Of a DNA stretch of 64,000 nt, positions 36,290-42,891 are shown in pieces; the first letter of the stretch is position 1, and each line of letters starts with the position of its first letter. Source of the DNA: Trebonia sp963734665 (lineage in GTDB: Bacteria; Actinomycetota; Actinomycetes; Streptosporangiales; Streptosporangiaceae); NCBI GenBank assembly GCA_963734665.1, contig CAVTIR010000016.1, positions 1 to 64,000 of the forward strand, read 5' to 3'. Both the position numbers and the translations under genes were made by a program. A model generated the notes under the pieces. That model worked only from the letters and a program-made list of their open reading frames with translations. It did no database searches and had not been told where the DNA came from.

Positions 36290-37756
36290 ATGGGGGTGTT
36301 TGTCAATAGAATGCCGCGCTACGAGATCCTCTCCAAGGACGCGATCGCCGTTCTCGACAAAGGCTGGCGGCGCATTGTCTCCGAGGTCGGCGTGCAGTTC
36401 GCCAAGCCCGAGGCGGTCGCGCTCTTCGCGAAGGCCGGACAGCGGGTGGACGGCGAGGTCGTCTACCTGGACCCCGAGTTCGTGGTCGAGCAGCTCGCAA
36501 AGGTGCCGCGCGAGTTCGACCTCCAGGCTCGCAACCCGGCCAACACGGTGCACATCGGCGGCGACCACATGGTGTTCAGCGCGGTGTACGGGTCACCGTT
36601 CGTCCGCCAGGGCAGCGTCAGGCGCGACGCGACGCTGGAGGATTTCCACAACTTGTGCAAGCTGTCGCAGTCCTTCCCCCAGCTCGACTCCGCGGGCGGC
36701 GTGATCTGCGAGCCGAACGACGCGCCGCTCGACTCCCGGCACCTGGACATGGTGCACGCACTCGGGACGCTGACCGACAAGATCTACATGGGCAACGTGG
36801 TCTCCGCGCCGAACGCGGCCGACACGATCGCGATGACCGAGATCCTGTTCAGCGGCGGGTCCGGCCGCGCGGCGGGCCGCGCGTCGATCGAGCGGACCCC
36901 CGCCGTGCTGTCGCTCATCAACTGCAACTCACCGCTGCGCTGGGACGACCGGATGCTCGACGCGCAGTTCGAATACTGCGCCGCCAACCAGCCGGTAGTA
37001 CTCACCCCGTTCCTGCTGATGGGCGCGATGTCCCCGGTCACGATCCCGGCGGCCCTCGCGCAGCAACTCGCCGAGGCCTTCGCGGGGATCGCGCTCGCCC
37101 AGCTGATCAGGCCAGGCTGCCCGGTGATCTTCGGGTCATTCCTGTCCAACATCGACATGCAGTCCGGGTCTCCGGCCTTCGGCACCCCCGAGTCAGCCAT
37201 CGGGCTGCTGTGCACCGGCCAGCTCGCACGGCACTACGGGCTGCCCTTCCGCACCGGCGGCGGGCTCAACTCCTCGCAGACCGCCGACGCGCAAGCCGCG
37301 TACGAGTCGCTGATGACCCTGCTGCCCACGTTCCTTGCCGGGACGAACTTCGTCATGCACGCGGCAGGCTGGCTGGAGGGCGGCCTGGTCAGCTGCTATG
37401 AGAAGTTCATCATCGACATCGAGCTGCTGCGCGAGCTCCAGGTGGAGTTCACCCCGCTGGAGATCACCGAGGAGTCCCTCGCGTTCGGCGCGCACGTGGA
37501 GGTGGGCCACGGCGGGCACTTCCTCGGCGCGGCCCACACGATGGAACGGTTCAGGGACTGCTTCTACCGCCCGCTGCTCTCCTCGACCGCGAACTTCGAA
37601 CGCTGGCTCCGCTACGGCGGCAAGGACACCACCGAGCGGGCCGGCGAGATCTGGCAGGCAAAACTGGACGCCTACGAGCCCCCACCTCTAGACGACGCAA
37701 TCCGCGCGGAACTAGACGACTACGTAACCCGCCGCCGCCACGAACTGGGCGATTGA
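36290..37756 (+). CDS. MttB-superfamily (non-pyrrolysine) corrinoid methyltransferase, betaine type
   Basis: 488 residues matching the trimethylamine methyltransferase (MttB) superfamily: MPRYEILSKDAIAVLDKG, QFEYCAANQPVVLTPFLLMGAMSPVT, CPVIFGSFLSNIDM and a GGGLNSSQTADAQ stretch. No in-frame TAG occurs, so it lacks pyrrolysine; the non-Pyl branch includes MtgB, which demethylates glycine betaine. The start is uncertain: ATG 36290 has no ribosome site, GTG 36296 fits a leaderless start behind TACGAT, and ATG 36311 fits the family N-terminus. It is divergent from the IclR gene and the corrinoid operon, and would methylate the corrinoid protein encoded there. Confidence 0.92.
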   Translation: MGVFVNRMPRYEILSKDAIAVLDKGWRRIVSEVGVQFAKPEAVALFAKAGQRVDGEVVYLDPEFVVEQLAKVPREFDLQARNPANTVHIGGDHMVFSAVYGSPFVRQGSVRRDATLEDFHNLCKLSQSFPQLDSAGGVICEPNDAPLDSRHLDMVHALGTLTDKIYMGNVVSAPNAADTIAMTEILFSGGSGRAAGRASIERTPAVLSLINCNSPLRWDDRMLDAQFEYCAANQPVVLTPFLLMGAMSPVTIPAALAQQLAEAFAGIALAQLIRPGCPVIFGSFLSNIDMQSGSPAFGTPESAIGLLCTGQLARHYGLPFRTGGGLNSSQTADAQAAYESLMTLLPTFLAGTNFVMHAAGWLEGGLVSCYEKFIIDIELLRELQVEFTPLEITEESLAFGAHVEVGHGGHFLGAAHTMERFRDCFYRPLLSSTANFERWLRYGGKDTTERAGEIWQAKLDAYEPPPLDDAIRAELDDYVTRRRHELGD

Positions 37757-37949
37757 GCTCCGAAGTCGAATTGTTCATTTCCGTCCCCGCCAGTGCGAAG
37801 TCGGAACCCAAGGTCAAACCGGTCAAGATCAAAGTCGAAGGACTCCCGAACGAGTTCTGTCTCCACGTGTTCCCGCACGCCATGACCCTTGAGGCCGGGG
37901 GATGGGCGCGCGGTAGCGGATGCGCCTGCCGCGTCACGCGCCAGCACCA

Positions 37950-37955
37950 TATGAT
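37950..37955 (+). promoter_or_regulatory. Candidate -10 box of a leaderless transcript
   Basis: TATGAT is followed by exactly six bases (TACGGC) and then GTG at 37962. No ribosome site precedes that GTG, so a leaderless start fits. No clear -35 is seen. Confidence 0.5.
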
Positions 37956-37961
37956 TACGGC

Positions 37962-38759
37962 GTGAATCGGGTCACCTTTGACGTTAACGTCCCGCATCCG
38001 GCACGGGTATGGGACTACTGGCTCGGCGGCAAGGACAACTTTGCGGCCGACCGCGAGGTCGCCGAGGACATCCTCCGGGTGATGCCGGTCATGGCCCAGA
38101 TCGCTCGCGGCTGCCGGCTGTTCCTGGCGGCAGCGGTGCACTACCTGGCGGCAGAGGCCGGCATCCGGCAATTCCTCGACATCGGGACCGGCTTGCCGAC
38201 AGCGGACAACACGCACGAACTGGCACAGCGCGCCGTGCCTGAGGCACGGATCGTCTACGTCGATAACGACCCGATCGTCCTTTCGCATGCCGAGGTGCTG
38301 CTGCGCAGCGGCCCGCACGGCAGGTGCGCGTATGTCGATGCAGACGCGCGGGATCCCCGCGCGGTGCTGGCCGAGGCCGCGAAGACGCTGGACTTCAGCC
38401 AGCCGGTGGCCATCATCATGCTGGGGATCTTGCACTACATCCCTGACGACGACGACCCGTATGCGGTGGTCCGCTCGTACCTGGACGCGGTCTGCCCCGG
38501 TAGCTACCTGGTCGCCTCGCACGCGTCCAGCGACATCAAGCTGCCCGGGCAAGCGGAGGCGACCGACAGGTACAACTCGCAGGCCAACATTCCGCTCACG
38601 CTCCGGTCGCGAGAGCAGTTCGCCAGGTTCTTCCGCGATATGGACCTGATCCCGCCTGGCATTACACCGCTGGGCCAGTGGGCGCCGGGCGTTACCGAAA
38701 CCGGGCCTGCCACCCTCCCGACGTACACGGCCGTCGCCCGCAAGCCCGCATCGGCTTAG
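37962..38759 (+). CDS. DUF574 S-adenosylmethionine-dependent methyltransferase
   Basis: ~265 residues from GTG 37962; a longer reading from ATG 37920 is open but begins with Arg/Pro-rich chance sequence. It matches the actinobacterial DUF574 (S-adenosyl methyltransferase) family: HPARVWDYWLGGKDNFAADREVAED, FLDIGTGLPTADNTHE (SAM-binding GxGxG-like loop), VYVDNDPIVLSHAEVLL and MLGILHYIPDDDDP. The substrate is unknown; several dozen paralogues are typical of Streptomyces-like genomes. The location beside the corrinoid locus is probably coincidental, as the preceding 200 bases have no shared operon signal. Confidence 0.88.
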   Translation: MNRVTFDVNVPHPARVWDYWLGGKDNFAADREVAEDILRVMPVMAQIARGCRLFLAAAVHYLAAEAGIRQFLDIGTGLPTADNTHELAQRAVPEARIVYVDNDPIVLSHAEVLLRSGPHGRCAYVDADARDPRAVLAEAAKTLDFSQPVAIIMLGILHYIPDDDDPYAVVRSYLDAVCPGSYLVASHASSDIKLPGQAEATDRYNSQANIPLTLRSREQFARFFRDMDLIPPGITPLGQWAPGVTETGPATLPTYTAVARKPASA

Positions 38760-38958
38760 CTAATCCGCCCAGAGCCTTGCGGCGCTGGCGGGCTCGAAGG
38801 TGACCGCGTAGCTCTCCGAGCCATGGTCCCGGACTCAGCAGCCTCGCGCTCCTCTGAGTTAACAGCGTCGGGGCCTGGGTACGCCTTGTCCTGGGTACGC
38901 GTCACGGTGACAGCACGTACGACTTCCGGATGGTGCCGCTGACTCCAGGAGGTAGCGA

Positions 38959-40317
38959 GTGAACGCCGACTACGACGTCATCGTCGTGGGCGCCGGCTCG
39001 CCGGGCGAGCACTGCGCCGGGGCGCTGGCCGAGGGCGGCCTGCGCGTCGCAGTCGTCGAGCGCGAACTGGCGGGGGGTGAGTGCTCGTACTGGGCGTGCA
39101 TCCCGTCCAAGACGCTGCTGCGCCCCGGCGAGGCGGTGCAGGCCGCGCGGGACGTGGGGGCCAGCGCGCAGGTCAACATCGAGGCGGCGCTGGACTATCG
39201 CGACTTCATGGTCTCCGACTATTCCGATGCCGGGCAGGAGCGCTGGCTGGCGAGCAAGGGCATCGACCTGCTGCGCGGGACCGGCCGACTGGACGGCCCT
39301 GGCGTGGTGACGGTCGACGGCGTGCGCCACACCGCCCAGCACGTGGTCGTGGCGACCGGCTCTGACTCGGTCGTGCCGCCCGTCCCTGGCCTGCGCGAGC
39401 TGGAAGGCGTCTGGACCAACCGCGAGGTGACGGGCATGAAGGCCGTCCCGCGGCGGCTGCTGATACTCGGCGGCGGCCCGGTTGGGGCCGAGATGGCCCA
39501 GGCCGTGCGCCGCCTCGGCGGGGAGGTAGCGCTGGTCGAGGGCGCAGAGCACGTCCTCGCCCGGGAGCCCGCACCGCTGGGCCACGCGCTCGGCGAGGTC
39601 CTGCGCCGCGACGGCGTCGAACTCACCCTCGGCGTGCACGCGACCGCCGCACGGCGCGAGGGCGAAGACTACGTCTTGTCCCTCGAGGATGGCCGTGAGC
39701 TGCGCGGTGATCGGCTGCTCGTCGCCACCGGCCGGCGCCCGCGCCCGCCCGCCGGGCTGGACACGGTGGGCGTCCAGGCCGGCCCGCATGGCATTCCGGT
39801 CGACGCGCACCTGCGCGCCGGGGACCGGCTGTGGGCCGTCGGCGACGTCACAGGCGTGCGACTGCTGACCCATGTCGGCAAGTACCAGGGCGAGGTCGTC
39901 GCCGCGAACATTCTCGGCGAGCCGCGCGAGGCCAACTACGAGGCCATTCCGGACGTCGTCTACACCGACCCGCAAGCCGCCTCCGTCGGCGCGACCGAGG
40001 CCGAGTTCAGCGCGACCGCTGCGCTGGCGGACGTGGCCAAGACGCCCACGTACACCCACGCCTTCGCCGAAACGAACGGCTTCTTGACCCTGCTCAGCGA
40101 CGGCCACCGGCTGACCGGCGCCCACGCGCTCGGCCCCGAGGCCGGCGAGTGGCTGCAGCAGGCCACGCTGGCCATCCGCGCTCGCGTGCCGATCGACGTG
40201 CTGCGCGATGTCATCCAGCCCTTCCCCACCTTCTCCGAGATCTACGTCGCCGCGCTGAACTCGCTCCACGGCCAGATCACCGCCAGCCGGCAACCAGCAG
40301 GGAGAACCCAGGCATGA
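38959..40317 (+). CDS. Class I pyridine nucleotide-disulfide oxidoreductase
   Basis: 452 residues. FAD-binding motif VVGAGSPGEHCAGALAEGG; redox-active disulfide in GGECSYWACIPSKTLLRP (CX4C); NAD(P) motif LILGGGPVGAEMAQAVRRLGG; second FAD motif DRLWAVGDVTG. The dimerisation domain ends at PFPTFSEIY, where lipoamide dehydrogenases and mycothione reductases usually have a catalytic His before Pro-Thr; here it is Phe, as in some related reductases. It resembles mercuric reductase and dihydrolipoamide dehydrogenase homologues of unknown substrate. RBS AGGAGG lies before GTG 38959. A 23-bp repeat array overlaps its stop. Confidence 0.88.
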   Translation: MNADYDVIVVGAGSPGEHCAGALAEGGLRVAVVERELAGGECSYWACIPSKTLLRPGEAVQAARDVGASAQVNIEAALDYRDFMVSDYSDAGQERWLASKGIDLLRGTGRLDGPGVVTVDGVRHTAQHVVVATGSDSVVPPVPGLRELEGVWTNREVTGMKAVPRRLLILGGGPVGAEMAQAVRRLGGEVALVEGAEHVLAREPAPLGHALGEVLRRDGVELTLGVHATAARREGEDYVLSLEDGRELRGDRLLVATGRRPRPPAGLDTVGVQAGPHGIPVDAHLRAGDRLWAVGDVTGVRLLTHVGKYQGEVVAANILGEPREANYEAIPDVVYTDPQAASVGATEAEFSATAALADVAKTPTYTHAFAETNGFLTLLSDGHRLTGAHALGPEAGEWLQQATLAIRARVPIDVLRDVIQPFPTFSEIYVAALNSLHGQITASRQPAGRTQA

Positions 40318-40403
40318 CGCGGTACCCGGGCGGAGCATGACGCGGCATCCGGGCGCAGCATGAAGCGGCATCCAGGCGCAGCATGACGCGGCATCCAGGC
40401 GGG
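40312..40403 (+). repeat. 23-bp tandem repeat, four copies
   Basis: Four adjacent 23-nt units start at 40312, 40335, 40358 and 40381. The consensus is GCATGACGCGG followed by CATCC-GGCGCA. The first unit contains the stop codon of the upstream reductase. Copies differ at one to four positions. Each unit contains an ATG, but no coherent reading frame emerges. Confidence 0.85.
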
Positions 40404-40596
40404 GGAGGAGCGACCGCTCGATGCATTACCCGAGCCAGGCCGGCCACGGACGGAGCCCGTCAATCGCGGACGCGCCGAGTGCCGTGGCCGTTCCAGGAGG
40501 TGCCTGGCACCGATCCGGTTCGCTCCCCTTTGGGGTGAAGCACAATGACGGGCGCTGATCCATTTGTATTACTAAAGCCATGTTCAGAGCCAGATG

Positions 40597-40602
40597 TATC
40601 GT
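40597..40602 (+). promoter_or_regulatory. Candidate -10 box of the purU leaderless transcript
   Basis: TATCGT is followed by six bases (TGTGAT) and then the ATG at 40609. No ribosome site is visible before either candidate ATG (40594 or 40609). No good -35 was found. Confidence 0.4.
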
Positions 40603-40608
40603 TGTGAT

Positions 40609-41481
40609 ATGAGCGAGTCGCAGACAAACGGCCTTCAGTTCGTGCTGACGCTGTCCTGCCCGGACAAGCCCGGCATCGTCTACGCGGTGTCGAGTTTCCT
40701 CGTGCAGCACTCCGCGAACATCATCGACAGCCAGCAGTACGGCGAGCCCGACGGCGGCCTGTTCTTCATGCGCGTGCACTTCTCCGTGCCCCAGCCCGGC
40801 CGAACGGTCAGCGAACTCGAGCGCGACTTCACCTGGGTCGCCGAGGCCTTCCACATGAGCTGGCAGCTGCATGACAAGTGCGAGCGGATCAAGGCCCTGC
40901 TCATGGTCTCCCAGCTGGGACACTGCCTGAATGACCTGCTGTTCCGCTGGTCGTCCGGATCGGTGCCCGTCGACATCACCGGCGTGGTCTCCAACCACGA
41001 GGTCTTCCGCGGCCTCACCGAGTCCTACAAGCTGCCGTTCCACTACATCCCGGTGACGAAGGAGACCAAGCCGGCCGCCGAGGCCAAGCTCCTGTCGATC
41101 ATCGACGAGACGGGTACCGAGCTGATCGTGCTCGCCCGCTACATGCAGATCCTCTCTTCCGAGGTGTGCAAGCGGGTCGAAGGCCGGATGATCAACATCC
41201 ACCACTCGTTCCTGCCGTCCTTCAAGGGCGCCAAGCCGTACCACCAGGCGCACGCCAAGGGCGTCAAGCTGGTCGGCGCGACGGCGCACTACGTGACGCC
41301 CGACCTGGACGAGGGCCCGATCATCGAGCAGGGCCTAATGCGGGTGGACCACTCCTACTCCCCGGAGCGCCTCGTCGAGGCCGGCCGCGACGTGGAGGCC
41401 CAGGTCCTCGCGCGCGCGGTCACCTGGCACGCCGAGCACCGCGTCCTGCTCAACGGCAACCGCACGGTCGTTCTGGGTTAG
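40609..41481 (+). CDS. purU: PurU: formyltetrahydrofolate deformylase
   Basis: ~290 residues from ATG 40609 (ATG 40594 is the longer option). An N-terminal ACT domain (CPDKPGIVYAVSSFL) is followed by a formyl transferase domain with VSNHEVFRGL, ARYMQILSSE, NIHHSFLPSFKGAKPYHQA and GATAHYVTPDLDEGPII. The Asn-His-Asp catalytic set of the family is present (N in INIHH, H in IHHS and D in DEGP). PurU hydrolyses 10-formyl-THF to formate and THF, balancing the C1 pool. It lies ~3 kb from the corrinoid/THF demethylation genes, where folate C1 units would accumulate. A 13-bp hairpin follows its stop. Confidence 0.94.
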   Translation: MSESQTNGLQFVLTLSCPDKPGIVYAVSSFLVQHSANIIDSQQYGEPDGGLFFMRVHFSVPQPGRTVSELERDFTWVAEAFHMSWQLHDKCERIKALLMVSQLGHCLNDLLFRWSSGSVPVDITGVVSNHEVFRGLTESYKLPFHYIPVTKETKPAAEAKLLSIIDETGTELIVLARYMQILSSEVCKRVEGRMINIHHSFLPSFKGAKPYHQAHAKGVKLVGATAHYVTPDLDEGPIIEQGLMRVDHSYSPERLVEAGRDVEAQVLARAVTWHAEHRVLLNGNRTVVLG

Positions 41482-42802
41482 CGGCCCCCGGGCAAGCCAC
41501 AGGGCAAGCCTGTCCCCCATGGAGACAGGCTTGCCCCGGGTAGAGCACCGCGCCGATGCCCGCGACGGCCTGGCTGCGAGCCAGCCGAAGCAGCGAGTCG
41601 GCGGCTACTTGCCCGTTCTCTCCGGTCGCGGACACCCGGGCAGCGATCAGCCCGGCGACGATCGGGGTGGAGAACGACGTCCCGCTCCACATGGCCATCC
41701 CGTGGAAGTGGCGGTGCTGCCCAACCGGCGGTTCGTCGCAGATGTAGCTGCCCTTGGCGAAGGCGTTGATCAGGTCTTCGCCGGGTCCGTAGACATCGAC
41801 CCAGCCGCCGTGATTGCTAAAGTGCGCCCGGTCCCGCCAGCTTGCCGACAGGGCACCGACGGAGACGACCCATGGGTAGGCGGCCGGCCACATCCAGCGC
41901 GATTTCCCGTCGTTCCCCGCGGGGACGACGATGACGAGGCCTTTCACGTGGCGAATGCGTCGTTCGTAGAGGTCGTCGAAGGTCTTGAGCGACAGGTCCT
42001 TGCGGGTCGCTGTGACAAAGGTGAACACGAATACGTCAGGGTGGCGATCGAGGGCATTCTCCAGGATCGGCGCAAGGTCCGACTCGAACTTTCCAGTCGG
42101 GCTGTCGAACCCCTTCGCTACGAATACCCGCGCCCTCGGCGCCATGCAACGCAGGCATCCGGCGACGAACGTTCCGTGCCCCACGTAGGGAGGGATTCGG
42201 TCCGTCCCGGGATAGTGGGGGTCCTCCGTTGTCCCGGTCACCCCGGCGAGCCAGGGATGGTCGGCGGCGGCGTCCGGCAGCAGGCCGGTGTCCACGACGA
42301 CGACGGATACTCCCTCCCCGTCGCATCCCTGCCGTGGTCCGTGATGCCCCGGATGAGGGCAAGGCGCGCCCGAGCCAGGGGGCGGGAACGGAGCCAGCGT
42401 GCCTGGCGGCACCTCCATCGGTTCGGTCGCCGGGCAGGGATACGGGCACGGGTAGAGAAAGGCGTCGATCGTGGCCACGCCGGTTCCTAGATCGGCATCG
42501 AGAGCGTCGAGGACTACCGGCACCGGCGGCAGTCCCCGCAGGAGGATGAGGCGGACCCCGGCAGAGACACGGCGGAGTTCAAAACGCGAAGCTTGCTCGG
42601 CCTCCTCCTGCCTTACGGGGAAATTCCGGTCGATCGATTCGGTGACGCGGTCCACGTCCTGCTCACCGCTGAGGATCACGTTCTGACGGTAGAGGTAGTT
42701 GACGTCACCAGTTTTCTCCCAATCATCAGGGAAAACCGCCGCATCCTCATGGGCATCCAATATCAGCTGTATCTGTGCTCGCAAACGAGGATCCTCAGGC
42801 AT
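41450..42802 (-). CDS. S8 (subtilisin-family) serine peptidase, cytosolic type
   Basis: 450 residues. The catalytic triad is intact: D171 in VVVVDTGL, H209 in VGHGTFVAG and S376 in SGTSFSTP. No signal peptide is visible, so it is probably cytosolic. The N-terminal ~165 residues form a separate domain with no motif I recognise. After the peptidase fold the frame continues through a 13-bp hairpin, adding a Cys/Gly-rich tail (GQACLHGGQACPVACP) and overlapping the convergent purU by 32 bp. A lost stop codon is likely. RBS AGGAGAGG supports ATG 42802. It is divergent from the TPR-CHAT gene, 89 bp away. Confidence 0.9.
   Translation of the reverse strand: MPEDPRLRAQIQLILDAHEDAAVFPDDWEKTGDVNYLYRQNVILSGEQDVDRVTESIDRNFPVRQEEAEQASRFELRRVSAGVRLILLRGLPPVPVVLDALDADLGTGVATIDAFLYPCPYPCPATEPMEVPPGTLAPFPPPGSGAPCPHPGHHGPRQGCDGEGVSVVVVDTGLLPDAAADHPWLAGVTGTTEDPHYPGTDRIPPYVGHGTFVAGCLRCMAPRARVFVAKGFDSPTGKFESDLAPILENALDRHPDVFVFTFVTATRKDLSLKTFDDLYERRIRHVKGLVIVVPAGNDGKSRWMWPAAYPWVVSVGALSASWRDRAHFSNHGGWVDVYGPGEDLINAFAKGSYICDEPPVGQHRHFHGMAMWSGTSFSTPIVAGLIAARVSATGENGQVAADSLLRLARSQAVAGIGAVLYPGQACLHGGQACPVACPGAANPERPCGCR
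41502..41536 (+). terminator. 13-bp hairpin after purU, inside the S8 peptidase frame
   Basis: GGGCAAGCCTGTC (41502-41514) pairs perfectly with 41524-41536 around a 9-nt loop. It lies 20 nt beyond the purU stop and should terminate purU transcripts. It also falls inside the last codons of the minus-strand S8 peptidase reading frame. Confidence 0.75.
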
Positions 42803-42891
42803 AACCTCTCCTTTTGACCAGGTAATTTGCTCGACTGACTGCCTTCTCGATAATTACGATTGGTTAATGTCGCCAAGCACAGGGGGCTCAG

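Noticed and set aside
36290..37756. Pyrrolysine (TAG) readthrough in the MttB-family gene
   Set aside because: No in-frame TAG occurs in the gene, so it belongs to the non-pyrrolysine branch.
37753..37965. A 70-codon frame after the mttB-like gene
   Set aside because: A TTG start with no ribosome site; the content is unstructured, and it ends over a probable promoter.
38875..38901. Direct repeat CCTGGGTACGC, two copies
   Set aside because: Only two copies of 11 bp with a 5-nt spacer in a short intergenic region; no positional link to a promoter.
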